A stretch of DNA of 64,000 bases, from contig CANMKG010000001.1 of the NCBI GenBank assembly GCA_947498505.1, forward strand, positions 930,001 through 994,000, written 5' to 3'. The first letter of the stretch is position 1. Each line of letters opens with the position of its first letter. This document shows positions 30,744 through 40,980 of this stretch, piece after piece. The notes under the pieces are model-generated. The model did not search any database. It worked only from the letters and a program-made list of their open reading frames with translations, and had not been told where the DNA came from. A program made the position numbers and the translations under genes. The DNA is from an uncultured Maribacter sp. Lineage in GTDB: Bacteria > Bacteroidota > Bacteroidia > Flavobacteriales > Flavobacteriaceae.

Positions 30744-33701
30744 TTAACCTTCATCTGGAAGTCCTTGCATACTTTCTTTAACCTCGGGGTTTGACGTATC
30801 AAATAGTGACGTAATTTGAGATACTTCAATCTGAGTATCTGGATTAAATGTTTTTGAAGCCATATAATTAATTAACGATTGTCTAAATTGTTTAGCAACT
30901 GGTCTGTTCTCTAAATTATTCTCAATATCAATAGCGCAAATTAAAAGTTTGCCTTTGCCTACTTTTGCCTCAACTACTAATCCTAATTTTCTATTCAACT
31001 TCCATGAATCTATAGGTTGAATGATAGGTTTGTAATTTATAGGCCAAGGATGTTTCTCTTCAAACTGGTCTAAAATCATTGGTTGGCACTCTGTTAATAA
31101 CTCCCACCAATTCCAATTGGCGTGAGAGTCTGTCTTAAAGTCCTTAAAGAATGTATGTTTAGGATTCATAGTAATGCCATTAGCTGAAGATTGCCCTCCT
31201 TTCTCACCAAAACTCGTCCAATAAAACGTCGTGAAACAACTTGGTAAGTTCCCTTTTAATGTTCCTTTTTTAGGCAATAATAATACTGTTTTTCCTTTCT
31301 TCAATTGCTTTAAAGTATTATTATCCCAGCTATTAGTTACCTTAATTGACTTTGGAAACTCGGTCACTTTACTGTCTGCATACACCCAAAAATCCCAATC
31401 ATTAGTTAATCCATTAACTTTTGATACTAACTGTAAATTATATTTTGAAGGCGCTACATCTGATAAATCCATTTGAAACGCTCCAACATCTTGTAAACCT
31501 TGATTTACTATAGCCTTTGATGGTATCTTTTTTGAAATGATAACTTTTCCTGCTTCATTGGTTATTATCATTTCTAAATCTTCTAAGTCTAAATTTTCGT
31601 TTCCATAGTGACTGACTTCGAACGTGGCAGAAAAACTATCTGAATTGGTAAAGACTCTTTTGGATAATCTAGCCAGTAACACAGATGTGCCACAGAATTT
31701 TTGCATTTCCTTAGCATCTACATAACTCTTTTCTTGGTAAAAAGCGTCTGTAAATCCTACAGGAGCTGTATTTTGTCCTGTAAAGTCATTTAATGACAAC
31801 CATTGAAACCCTGCCATCTCACCAGACCTGAATGCAGCCTCTATCTCTTCCTTAGTTAATTGCACTTGCCATTTACCAGAATCGTGTATAAAATTTGGCA
31901 ATTGATTAACTAAACCTCGCTCTTTTAGTTGGTCTGCAGCAATCTCTAAATACGTAGGTCTCAAGTATCCCTTGTATTTTTCTATTTCATTAAATACATC
32001 TGGATAAGCGCAAAATTGTGCTAATTCATGAGATATAATTGGATTGTTAAATTTTGAATTATACAAGTCTATTGATTCGTCCCAATCTATTGTTGTTTGT
32101 GGCTTTTCTGTATAAAACAATGAATTTTCGGGTATTGGAGGCCAAAATGCCTGATAACGTGTACGCCCTCTGCCTCTTTCAAAAGAGTCATCTTTTATAT
32201 GACTTACAACTTCAAAATCCATTTCATTCGGTATGCCTTGATTTTCAGCAATACTCGCTTTTACAGTATATAACCTTGTTGTATCAGTATTTTTCCATTG
32301 TTCTATTAAATCATCAGCTATTTCTGTATCAATCCCACTTTCATTTCCTAATCCCATCATTACAAACGACGGGTGATTATTTAAATAAGACAACATTTCA
32401 TCAGATTCTTCTTTAAAAAATTGATGTATTTCAGGGTCTTTAACCCAAGACCATTCGTGTACTTCTGGCGCCAAGTACACACCTAGTTCATCGGCAGCTA
32501 TAAAAGCTTGTTTTGGTGGACACCAAGAATGATATCTCACAAAATTTAACCCAAAATCTTTATGTTTTTGCAACACACGTTTCCATTCATTTACAGACAT
32601 GGGCGCATATCCTGTTTTAGGATATACTGCACAATCTACATTACCGCGTAAAAAAGTTTTAATACCGTTAATATAAAAATGCTTCCCATCGGTTTTAAAT
32701 GCTCTCATCCCAAATGTAACGGATGCAGTATCATGATAATTTTCACTTGAAGATTTAACTACTAAATCAACCTTTAGTTTATACAAATTTGGATTAAATT
32801 CACTCCATAGTTTAGTATCCTTTCCTAGAGTATAATTAAAGGTTAATTTTTGAATTTTATCGCCCGTTAAAACTCCTTTCTCGTTTTTTGCCAAAGGAAT
32901 ATGTTCATTACCATTATACCCATGCGCATCTAAACTCAAGTTGAACGCGCCTTTTAAACCTAATGTGTTTTCTACATCAACTAATACCTTGACAGTCTTT
33001 GTTTTTATATCTGGAATAGTCTTTACATTGGTAATTGATACTTTGTCTTTGGCATTTATTTTAATAGCGCCAACAATGCCGTTCCAAGTACCTTGAGTTT
33101 GGTCTGAAACACTGTGAGGCATATTACCTATTTTATAAATTTCGCTATTATCAATCCTAATTGTTAATCTATGTTTCCCTGTTTGTAATTCATTTAAAAC
33201 ATATTGATGTGGTACTGCTAAGGACTCATTAGAACCTAAAAGTTTCCCATCCAGCCATACTGTAGATTTCCAATGACAACGTTCTAGAAAAAGAACTTTA
33301 TTTTTATTTTCAAAACCTTCTGGGATTTCTATTTCTTTAGAAAACCAAGCAGCTCCAATATAATGGTGCCTTGGCATTAAAAACTGTATAAGTTTAAAAT
33401 TGTCGTCTTCCTGAGCATATTTATCAAGTGACGGATGCCTTTTTGATAAGTCTAAAGGTTTCCACCATTTTGTTTCTGGCCCAGGCTTTTCACCATAACC
33501 TTGCTCTTGTAAACAACCTGGAAGATTTACGCTGTCTTCAAAATCTATGTCATACCATTTCTGAGAAATGCCCTCATCTTTGGGGTCTAATTTCAAAGAC
33601 CATTCTCCGGATAAATCAATTTCATTTACCTGTTGCGCTTTTATCTTAAAAATAAAAGTACATATCAAAAAAACTAACATTATAAATTCTTTAAACCTCA
33701 T
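30744..33701 (-). CDS. Secreted glycoside hydrolase family 2-like enzyme
   Basis: A 985-residue exported enzyme (signal peptide near residues 5-22, LVFLICTFIFKIKAQ). The order is GH2: a jelly-roll sugar-binding domain (about 25-215; GAAWFSKEIEIPEGF, HWKSTVWLDGKLLGS), an Ig-like domain (220-340), and a TIM barrel from about 340 (FYINGIKTFLRGN, NFVRYHSWCPP). The acid/base is probably Glu454 in GLGNES, and the nucleophile probably Glu559 in IISHEL. The region after 700 is extra and ends in a GATase-like part. Substrates of GH2 include beta-galactosides, beta-glucuronides and beta-mannosides; beta-galactosidase fits the neighbours but is inference. It is the last gene of the minus-strand locus. 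Confidence 0.82.
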   Translation of the reverse strand: MRFKEFIMLVFLICTFIFKIKAQQVNEIDLSGEWSLKLDPKDEGISQKWYDIDFEDSVNLPGCLQEQGYGEKPGPETKWWKPLDLSKRHPSLDKYAQEDDNFKLIQFLMPRHHYIGAAWFSKEIEIPEGFENKNKVLFLERCHWKSTVWLDGKLLGSNESLAVPHQYVLNELQTGKHRLTIRIDNSEIYKIGNMPHSVSDQTQGTWNGIVGAIKINAKDKVSITNVKTIPDIKTKTVKVLVDVENTLGLKGAFNLSLDAHGYNGNEHIPLAKNEKGVLTGDKIQKLTFNYTLGKDTKLWSEFNPNLYKLKVDLVVKSSSENYHDTASVTFGMRAFKTDGKHFYINGIKTFLRGNVDCAVYPKTGYAPMSVNEWKRVLQKHKDFGLNFVRYHSWCPPKQAFIAADELGVYLAPEVHEWSWVKDPEIHQFFKEESDEMLSYLNNHPSFVMMGLGNESGIDTEIADDLIEQWKNTDTTRLYTVKASIAENQGIPNEMDFEVVSHIKDDSFERGRGRTRYQAFWPPIPENSLFYTEKPQTTIDWDESIDLYNSKFNNPIISHELAQFCAYPDVFNEIEKYKGYLRPTYLEIAADQLKERGLVNQLPNFIHDSGKWQVQLTKEEIEAAFRSGEMAGFQWLSLNDFTGQNTAPVGFTDAFYQEKSYVDAKEMQKFCGTSVLLARLSKRVFTNSDSFSATFEVSHYGNENLDLEDLEMIITNEAGKVIISKKIPSKAIVNQGLQDVGAFQMDLSDVAPSKYNLQLVSKVNGLTNDWDFWVYADSKVTEFPKSIKVTNSWDNNTLKQLKKGKTVLLLPKKGTLKGNLPSCFTTFYWTSFGEKGGQSSANGITMNPKHTFFKDFKTDSHANWNWWELLTECQPMILDQFEEKHPWPINYKPIIQPIDSWKLNRKLGLVVEAKVGKGKLLICAIDIENNLENRPVAKQFRQSLINYMASKTFNPDTQIEVSQITSLFDTSNPEVKESMQGLPDEG

Positions 33702-33959
33702 ACAGTATTATTTTATTTATTGTTACATCTCTTAATCAACATAAATCAAAAAAGATTAGCCGATTGAACCGAAATACATATTTTCCTTTACCTTCTACGA
33801 ACTTAAACCCAATAACCATTAAGAGGTCTATCTGGTCAGATTCCAAATATCTAACTGTTAACTAATCCTCTCAATTCCAATAAGGAACTGTAGTTGTATG
33901 GTTTGACTCCATTACAGAAAACTTCAGAGTTTTCACGAGATTATTTATGAATAATAATT

Positions 33960-33980
33960 ACACTTAGCTGAAAAAAGTGT
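33960..33980. promoter_or_regulatory. Inverted repeat with AAAAAAGTGTC motif, upstream of the GH2 gene
   Basis: ACACTT and AAGTGT are perfect 6-base arms 9 bases apart. The surrounding 353 bases (33702-34054) hold no gene. The right arm with its A-run (AAAAAAGTGTC) recurs before the GH27 gene and, nearly, before the GH110 gene, so it may be a shared regulator site. It lies about 260 bases from the GH2 start. Nothing else was recognised in this gap. Confidence 0.4.
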
Positions 33981-34054
33981 CAACATTGTAAAAATCACAT
34001 GCTTTAATACCATTTTTGCTACTATTTTTTCAAAAAAATTGCCTTTTATTGGTT

Positions 34055-37000
34055 TTAGGGCAAACTAATTTCCACCGTTATTTTGTTCTTAAACCTATGT
34101 GCTGCAACATGCATTGCATTTAAGTGTAACACTTCATTAAACAGCTGTAACGCTTTATTTTTATTACCAAGACCCAATTCTGTTAGCCCTATTAAATACT
34201 TGTTTTCCCAACTGTTTCTTTGTTGTAAGTCTTCTTCAAACACCAATAACAAAGGAAGTGAAGTCGCAAAATAATCTATCTTAACCGTCTCCTTCAACTT
34301 GTTTTCTGCATAAGCTCTTATACTAATCAACAAATCTGTAGCCTCCTTGTTTTCTCCTAATTCTTTAAGAGATAATGCTGAATAATAAGATAGTTCGGAA
34401 TAAGCATTCACAGCCATATCCACAAAATCACCTTGTTCGGTAGCACTTTGTTTAAAACATACCTCAGCTTCTTTAATTTTTCCAAGAGTTTTCAATGCTC
34501 TTCCTTGCCAATATTTTAAATGTGCCTTTGCCTGTAACGGATGATATTTCTCTCCTAGGTTATCAGGTGTATTTTCTGCCATATTAAAATACTCAAGTGC
34601 CTTTTCCGCGTCGTTAGAAGCCAACGCATTTTGTCCTTTTTTCAAACAAGTATACGTATACTGGCGAATGACTTGACCTTCACCCCCTTCCCATGGATGG
34701 AATTTTTTATTAATCATTACATCCATAGCCTTATCGTATTGCCCTGTAAAATTATAAAGCGCTGCTAGTTCTACACTAAAATCATCACGCTCTAAAATAG
34801 CCTCTAATTTAGTTTCTATAAAAGCTAAACGTTCTTTCGGACTATCGTTCATTTTTTTACGTAACTGATCGTATTCAAACAGAATTCGCATGTCATCTGG
34901 GGAAAATGATATAGCTTTTTCAAAGGCTTTACGTGCTTTTTCTCCATCTTGTTCATTATTCCAATAGGCAATCCCTAAATTTCTATAGAGCGTACCATAT
35001 TGCATATCCTTTTTTGCTGCAATTTCCCAAGAACCTATGGCTTCTTTATGCCTTTTTTTATCTAATAAATAATTCCCTAAACCGTAAGCTGCCAAGGCTG
35101 GATTAGTAGTATTCTTGATAACCCATTCCAATACAATTTGTTCATGAACTCTTGAAGGAAAACAATAATCTGGGTTTAACCCACTTGCTTTTTCTAAAAA
35201 GAGTTTAGATTTATCTACTTCATTATTCCTAGCATATAACCAAGCTAAAACAAACCAAGTAATTGTAGATTGCTTTAAAGGGTTAGGTACTGCCGAATCT
35301 GGAATTAAATTATCATGATGTAATTCAATTAATTCAATTGCTGCTTTATAGTTACCTGCATCTGTATAATCAAAAGTAATATCAAGGATAGTTTGTGCAT
35401 CGTTTCTAGAGCTTTCTAAAAACGTTTGATAATCTCCCGATATTCTTGCGAGTTCAAATTTTGCCCATTGGTCTAAGGCATCCGTTTTTAACACTTCTTT
35501 TAAAGTGTTTTTAGCTTCTTCTTTTCTATCAATTTCATGTAGCAAAATCGCTTTTAAAATGTAAGCCTTATTATTTTGTCTGTTGGTATCCAAAGATGCT
35601 TCAATATGCTCTAGAGCTAAAGATATATTACCTTTTTTGCTTTCAATATTCGCTAACAAATAGTTGGCTGCGGAACGCCATGTATAACTCCAGGTTGCTT
35701 TATACAATTTTGAATGTGCCTGTTCTAATTTATTTTGAAATAGGTAGGTTAATCCTGCAAAATAATGTGCTTCTCCCGTTTGTGGATTTGGATGATAAGA
35801 CGTTAAGGTTGTTATGGCAGAATTGAAATTCGCCAACGCCTCATCAAAACGTCCTTGTTTTAATTTGGATTTCCCTAGTTCGATAGCTGCATTAGAATCC
35901 TTAGAATTTCGTTCTAAAGCCTTTTTCCAGTAAGTTTCTGGGTATCTAGTTGGATGACGATATAATTCTAGGTGTTCACCTATAAGGTTTAATTCTGAAT
36001 TTGTTTCTACTTGTTGTGCTTCAAAAGGTTCTTTGGCTGTTATTCTATTTCTTGTTTTTGAAGTCTCTTTTTGATGGTATGCTAACAATTCATTGTCTAG
36101 CTTATCTATTACTGTTAAAGAAATATCATTTTCTTCTCCAGAAAGTATAGACTTTGAAATATCCTTCCAAGGTTGATTTGGAGAAATTGATACATTTTTA
36201 ATTTTAGTTTGTCTATCTCCAACTCTTAAAATAATATCAATATTTTCAATTTCTTTTGTTGATGCTACCCCCAAATCCAATTTGTTGTCTTGTTGCACTT
36301 TAAGCCTAATTGCTAAATCGTTATTCGCATTTTGAACTGGTCCTAAATTTTTATAACCCCACCAAAATTGAGAAAATGTTTTGGTTTCATACGGCGCCAA
36401 ATAGCTGAAATCTGGTTGATTATCTGTATAAACTCCAGCCATCAGTTCAAAATACGGGCCTCCTTTATCGGTAAGTTCTCTGTCCCATGCTCTTCCGAAC
36501 TCAGAGTTACCCCATGTCCATTGTTTTTTACCTGGTGCGATATGCCTATTAGCCACATGTATAAAACCACCATTAGTTTTGTGGTCGTAACCTCCAAAGA
36601 AATCATAATTGGTTTCACAAACCATATAACTTGTGGGCACAGGAATATTTGAATAACGCCTTAAATCGTTAGCTCCTTTTCGTTTATGGTATGGAATACC
36701 ATAATAATCGTTTTCCGCTAATGGAAAACTACTTTGAGCCCTTACAGCATGGTCTGCCACATAATGCACATCTGTTGGAAAGAAACTTTCGTATTTATCA
36801 TGTACTTCTACTGCTACATTTGCCCACCATAAAAAGGTTTGTATAAACGGCGTTCTGTTGAACAAACGCGCACGTAATTCTATGAGTGAACTATCTGGTC
36901 GTAATCGTAATCCGTGCATTCCTTTTAAACGATTCAATGGGTCATATTCAGACATCCAAATCGTTTTGGCACCATCGCTTTCATGTTCAATATGCACATC

Positions 37001-37396
37001 GGTAGGCAAATAGGTACCTGGTCTATGATGCTGAGGCCAGTTAAATTCTACACCACCACTAAGCCAAGGTCCCGCCAAACCTACGAGCGCTGGTTTTATA
37101 ACGTCCTGTTTATAGAAAAAATCATAATTATCATTGGTCTTATCTTGTGCTTCAAAAATACGTCCTCCAATTTCTGGCAGAATGGATAGACGTACATATT
37201 CATTTTCTAGTACAGCTTCTTTATACTTCTGGTCTATGGCATGGTCGTAAACCTTATCTACAAATGGTACTGGATATACTTTTCCGTTGGAACCTTGATA
37301 TACCCTTTTTTCAAAAAAAACAGGGTTTATTTCTGGTTTTCCCAACGCATAAGTTGGTATGATTCTATCGTGAATTTTTACACTTACCTTACTCAA
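34055..37396 (-). CDS. Cytosolic DUF5107 and TPR protein
   Basis: A 1113-residue protein without a signal peptide. Residues 1-400 are the DUF5107 domain, beta-rich like galactose-mutarotase and GH-associated super-sandwich folds. Conserved-looking residues include NEYVRLSILPEIGGRIFEA, SGGVEFNWPQHHRPG and QFWWGYKNLGP. Residues 480-1110 are about ten TPR repeats (AAIELGKSKLKQGRFDEALA and similar). Such proteins appear in polysaccharide loci of Bacteroidota, and the super-sandwich fold hints at a sugar-active enzyme; I do not know a proven reaction. Its start lies 28 bases after the MFS gene end, so both are one transcript, and the product would meet imported sugar in the cytosol. Confidence 0.8.
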   Translation of the reverse strand: MSKVSVKIHDRIIPTYALGKPEINPVFFEKRVYQGSNGKVYPVPFVDKVYDHAIDQKYKEAVLENEYVRLSILPEIGGRIFEAQDKTNDNYDFFYKQDVIKPALVGLAGPWLSGGVEFNWPQHHRPGTYLPTDVHIEHESDGAKTIWMSEYDPLNRLKGMHGLRLRPDSSLIELRARLFNRTPFIQTFLWWANVAVEVHDKYESFFPTDVHYVADHAVRAQSSFPLAENDYYGIPYHKRKGANDLRRYSNIPVPTSYMVCETNYDFFGGYDHKTNGGFIHVANRHIAPGKKQWTWGNSEFGRAWDRELTDKGGPYFELMAGVYTDNQPDFSYLAPYETKTFSQFWWGYKNLGPVQNANNDLAIRLKVQQDNKLDLGVASTKEIENIDIILRVGDRQTKIKNVSISPNQPWKDISKSILSGEENDISLTVIDKLDNELLAYHQKETSKTRNRITAKEPFEAQQVETNSELNLIGEHLELYRHPTRYPETYWKKALERNSKDSNAAIELGKSKLKQGRFDEALANFNSAITTLTSYHPNPQTGEAHYFAGLTYLFQNKLEQAHSKLYKATWSYTWRSAANYLLANIESKKGNISLALEHIEASLDTNRQNNKAYILKAILLHEIDRKEEAKNTLKEVLKTDALDQWAKFELARISGDYQTFLESSRNDAQTILDITFDYTDAGNYKAAIELIELHHDNLIPDSAVPNPLKQSTITWFVLAWLYARNNEVDKSKLFLEKASGLNPDYCFPSRVHEQIVLEWVIKNTTNPALAAYGLGNYLLDKKRHKEAIGSWEIAAKKDMQYGTLYRNLGIAYWNNEQDGEKARKAFEKAISFSPDDMRILFEYDQLRKKMNDSPKERLAFIETKLEAILERDDFSVELAALYNFTGQYDKAMDVMINKKFHPWEGGEGQVIRQYTYTCLKKGQNALASNDAEKALEYFNMAENTPDNLGEKYHPLQAKAHLKYWQGRALKTLGKIKEAEVCFKQSATEQGDFVDMAVNAYSELSYYSALSLKELGENKEATDLLISIRAYAENKLKETVKIDYFATSLPLLLVFEEDLQQRNSWENKYLIGLTELGLGNKNKALQLFNEVLHLNAMHVAAHRFKNKITVEISLP

Positions 37397-37424
37397 AATA
37401 TTACTATTATTTTTAATGTAATTA

Positions 37425-38810
37425 TTAGTTTTTGGTTAACTCTTCTTCTATTTCTTCTAAGGTTTTCCCTTTGGTTTCTGGTAATTTTTTAAGTGTAAAA
37501 ATGAAACCTAAAAAGCATATAACTCCATATAACCAAAATGTACCTGAAGTCCCTAAAGTTTCGTTCAATATTGGAAATGTATAAGTCAACAAGAAGCACG
37601 CTGACCATAGCGCTACTGTAGCTACTGCCATTGCTGCACCACGAACTCTATTTGGGAAAATTTCGGATAGTATTACCCATGTTACTGGTGCTAACGACAT
37701 GGCGTAACAACCAATGGATATAACAACCAAAAGCAACAATGGCCACCCAGAAATACTAAAATAATAGGCAAGTCCCATAACAGCATAAATACCTGCTAAA
37801 CCTCCTGCTCCAATAAGCATTAAAGCACGTCTACCTAATTTATCAACGGTATAGATGGCAATAAAAGTGAATATAAGGTTTACACCTCCAGTAACTACAA
37901 TATTAAAAAGGATGTCTGACACACCATAACCAGCCGCTTCAAAAATCTCTTCCGCGTAATTAAAAATAACATTGATACCACACCACTGCTGAAAAGCTGC
38001 TAAAACTATCCCTATGATTAATATAGGTCGTAATTCAGGTTTCAATAGCTGTCTAGCACCTACTTTCTTAACTGAAGAAGTTAAGGTTTTTGTTACATTG
38101 AATACTTCTGTTTTAGCATACCCTACTCCTCCAATTTTTTCCAAAATTTTACCCGCTTTATTTTCATATCCGTTTTGCATTAACCAACGTGGACTTTCAG
38201 GAACAAAAAACATGAGAATAAAGAAAAGTCCCGATGGAATAATTTCCGCCCAAAACATCCAACGCCATCCCCATTGCCCATTCCATGAAGCCAATATCTC
38301 AGCATCTGTTGCTGTTGTAGCTACAGGTTCTGCTATCATCAAATTCACAATTTGCGCTAACATAATACCAATAACTATTGTAAGCTGATTAAGCGATACA
38401 AACTTGCCTCGCGTTTTCGCTGGTGCGACTTCCGCTATATACATTGGTGATAAATTTGAAGCGAGACCAATACCAATTCCTCCTAAAATTCTATAAAAGA
38501 TGAACAAATTAAAACTTGATGTTGCTCCTGTTCCTAACGCAGAAACTACAAATAACAGAGCAGAAAAAATCAACAATCGTTTTCTACCAAATCTATCACT
38601 AAATACACCTGAGGTAATAGCTCCAAAGAGACACCCAATTAAAGCACAACTCATTGCCCATCCTTGTAGAGAAGGAGATTGTGATATATTAAAAAACTTT
38701 TCGTAAAAAGGTTTTGCTCCTCCAATCACCACCCAATCGTAACCAAAAAGTAATCCTCCCATAGCTGACACCATGGAAATGGTGAAAATGTATTTCGTAT
38801 TTAGTTTCAC
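37425..38810 (-). CDS. MFS sugar porter (SP family, XylE/GLUT-like)
   Basis: A 461-residue inner-membrane transporter with 12 predicted helices, importing monosaccharides with protons. SP-family motifs are GGLLFGYDWVVIGG near residue 18, SDRFGRKRLLIFSA near residue 71, the PESPRWLMQNGY motif before the middle loop near residue 205, and DKLGRRALMLIGAGG near residue 323, with PETKGKTLEEIEEEL at the end. The substrate is not readable, but the neighbours make galactose or fucose plausible. It seems the only intact transporter of the locus, as no SusC/SusD pair remains. Confidence 0.9.
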   Translation of the reverse strand: MKLNTKYIFTISMVSAMGGLLFGYDWVVIGGAKPFYEKFFNISQSPSLQGWAMSCALIGCLFGAITSGVFSDRFGRKRLLIFSALLFVVSALGTGATSSFNLFIFYRILGGIGIGLASNLSPMYIAEVAPAKTRGKFVSLNQLTIVIGIMLAQIVNLMIAEPVATTATDAEILASWNGQWGWRWMFWAEIIPSGLFFILMFFVPESPRWLMQNGYENKAGKILEKIGGVGYAKTEVFNVTKTLTSSVKKVGARQLLKPELRPILIIGIVLAAFQQWCGINVIFNYAEEIFEAAGYGVSDILFNIVVTGGVNLIFTFIAIYTVDKLGRRALMLIGAGGLAGIYAVMGLAYYFSISGWPLLLLVVISIGCYAMSLAPVTWVILSEIFPNRVRGAAMAVATVALWSACFLLTYTFPILNETLGTSGTFWLYGVICFLGFIFTLKKLPETKGKTLEEIEEELTKN

Positions 38811-39177
38811 TTAAACTTAATTTAGTATGACTTGATATTTTGTAAAATAAACGAAAACGTACTTTATAAAAAATGGAGTGGTTAACTAAATTAATGGACA
38901 ATCTTACTGTAGTTTGAATTCTAACATAAGCATAAGTCCTGTTCGGTGTAACTTCATATAATTATTCTAAAAGCAATTTTTGAAAAAGTTTTGTTTAAAT
39001 AAAGTCGCTCGAAATTGGTGTTTTATGTCATCAAAAGAACGTCACATGCTTCTGGGATAATTTAAAAAACATTGGATTATTTATTAGTACTACTAACCGT
39101 ATTTTACTCTAGATTGTTCTGCTATTACAAATCCGAGTAATTTTTTAGGGCAATCTTATTTTATCACAAAATGATAA
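38811..39177. other. Gene-free gap between MFS and GH27 genes
   Basis: This 367-base stretch holds the MFS gene's upstream region and the GH27 gene's 3' side. No intact gene, promoter box or terminator was recognised. On the minus strand one short frame (about 38894-38953) reads NRTYAYVRIQTTVRLSIN, faintly like the C-terminal region of SusC receptors, but it is too short to call. Confidence 0.3.
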
Positions 39178-40776
39178 TTAATTTACCCGAATGAAGATTA
39201 CACCATGAGATTGTACTATTGCTGGAAAACTGCCTTTGTAGTTACCAATGTCTTTCTGTCTCCAAAGGTCTCTTACATTTTTAACGCCTTCAATACCTAT
39301 ATCTTTCCAGTTTAATGTAATTTTTTGTTCTTCTTCTTTCAAATTAAAAAGACCTATAGCTTTACTACCATCTGACATTTCTTTAACTATTATTTCAAAA
39401 TCATCATCATAGTAAATAGATTTTCCGGGAATTCCTTTTGCATCTTGATTAACTGCTAGCACTTCTGAATTTGTTAATAGTTTTATGGTAAACTCATCCA
39501 TTCTTTCTATTGGACATCCAATTAATAAAGGCGATGCCCACAAACACCACAATGAGATATGAGAATATTGTTCATCAGCTGTCAAACGTGATGGGATTGG
39601 ATTTTTACTTTTCGTATTTACTTCTCCTATTACCAACATATCGGGGTCTGGAAAATGACCAGGTGCTCCTGCAAAACCTTCTTTCATCCAATCTCTATGC
39701 ACTTTCCACTCGTCTCTAATACTTTTATGAATACCTTCTCCGTCCCATCTATCTTTTAAATCACCGTAGGTTCTAAAACAGTTTACTATTTTTCCAAATA
39801 AGTCGGCATGCTCTAACGGTGCTGTATTAGAAATAGAATAAACAATGTCCCTACCACTATTTTTTAAAGCTTCTGCCATTCTAATTGTACTAGCTGGCTC
39901 ATTGGGGTTCCAGTCATACTTTAAATAATCTATTCCCCACTCTGCCCATTGAGTCGCATCATTAACATCAAAAGTATATTCTCCTAAACGAAGGTTAACT
40001 CTTCCTGGTTTTAAGTGTCTATCATCATAAGATTTATCCCAATGGCCATTTTCATCAGCGCTGGAACCTCCTACACGACCAGCATATGTTGTAATCCAAG
40101 GCGAAGAATATACACCTACCTTTAGCCCCATCTCATGAATTGTATTACTCATGGTCTCCATATCAGGAAATTTGATAGAATCTGCTATAATGGCATTGTA
40201 TTTTCCTCCTCTATGAGATTGCCAACCGTCATCTATATTTATGTAAGACCAACCATAATTTTTAAGTCCTTTATCCACCATTGCGTTAGCAGAAGCTATT
40301 ACATTTTCTTCTGTAACATATTCACCCCAACAGTTCCAACTGTTCCAACCTAAGGGGGGTGTTAAACAAATAGTTTCTCCAACCTTAATGGTAAAACTTT
40401 TTTTAGTTTCTCCTAAATCATTTTTTGCAACCAAGATTAGGTTGTAATTTTTTATAACGTTGTCGGCGATTTTTCCTCTTATTATACCAGATTCACTATT
40501 AACGGTTAAACCTTCTGGAAGGTTCTCAACTCTATAGGTCACTGGTTGCTTTCCTGTTGCGGGAATGGCATATAAAAAAGGAGAGCCTGGTCTCACTCCA
40601 AAAACCGAAGCTCCATGTATTTTAGGTTCGTCAACTTCATCGGGAGTCAAAATATATTTACCCACTCCTACTTCCGGAGTGTAAGTTTTTGTTTCACCTT
40701 TTTGACCACACGAGGATACAAACAATAAAATTAGTACTAGTTTTAATACGGGTTTCAAACTTCTTCTTAATAACAT
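39178..40776 (-). CDS. Alpha-galactosidase, family GH27, lipoprotein
   Basis: A retaining exo-enzyme that removes terminal alpha-galactose. The 532-residue protein is a predicted lipoprotein (lipobox FVSSC, Cys23). Residues 40-130 form a putative Ig-like domain (ENLPEGLTVNSESGIIRG). The GH27 barrel follows, with TPPLGWNSWNCWGEYVTEE near residue 139, INIDDGWQ near residue 179, and the nucleophile Asp288 in DYLKYDW; the acid/base is probably Asp339 in FRTYGDL. A C-terminal beta domain ends the protein. It may also accept beta-L-arabinopyranosides, as some GH27 enzymes do. It has its own upstream region with candidate regulator sites, and the decayed gene pieces lie beyond that. Confidence 0.9.
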   Translation of the reverse strand: MLLRRSLKPVLKLVLILLFVSSCGQKGETKTYTPEVGVGKYILTPDEVDEPKIHGASVFGVRPGSPFLYAIPATGKQPVTYRVENLPEGLTVNSESGIIRGKIADNVIKNYNLILVAKNDLGETKKSFTIKVGETICLTPPLGWNSWNCWGEYVTEENVIASANAMVDKGLKNYGWSYINIDDGWQSHRGGKYNAIIADSIKFPDMETMSNTIHEMGLKVGVYSSPWITTYAGRVGGSSADENGHWDKSYDDRHLKPGRVNLRLGEYTFDVNDATQWAEWGIDYLKYDWNPNEPASTIRMAEALKNSGRDIVYSISNTAPLEHADLFGKIVNCFRTYGDLKDRWDGEGIHKSIRDEWKVHRDWMKEGFAGAPGHFPDPDMLVIGEVNTKSKNPIPSRLTADEQYSHISLWCLWASPLLIGCPIERMDEFTIKLLTNSEVLAVNQDAKGIPGKSIYYDDDFEIIVKEMSDGSKAIGLFNLKEEEQKITLNWKDIGIEGVKNVRDLWRQKDIGNYKGSFPAIVQSHGVIFIRVN

Positions 40777-40822
40777 ATTAGTTTAGGTATTTACTAAACA
40801 GCGAAGAAAAAAATAAACCAAG

Positions 40823-40865
40823 AAAAAAGTGTCTGTCTCGGTTTAATTAATGTACCTGTGAGTAC
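40823..40865. promoter_or_regulatory. Candidate regulator sites upstream of GH27
   Basis: Two motifs lie 47-89 bases before the GH27 ATG. One is AAAAAAGTGTC (40823-40833), as found before GH2. The other is GTACCTGTGAGTAC (40852-40865), which shares GTA-N5-GAGTAC with a site before the GH29 gene. Function is inferred only from recurrence in the locus. Confidence 0.35.
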
Positions 40866-40980
40866 CAATATACCTTTTAAAGCTTACCTTAATCAATTTG
40901 TATATATTATTTCATGTTTCCTTCAATTTCAACAAAATAAACCTCGTTAGGTTATAGGTATTCCTCAGAATTAAATTTTG

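Noticed and set aside
33702-33910. Short minus-strand frames (for example YLESDQIDLLMVIGFKFVEG) in the gap before GH2
   Set aside because: They lack a plausible start, are under 45 codons, and resemble no family; chance is the simplest explanation.
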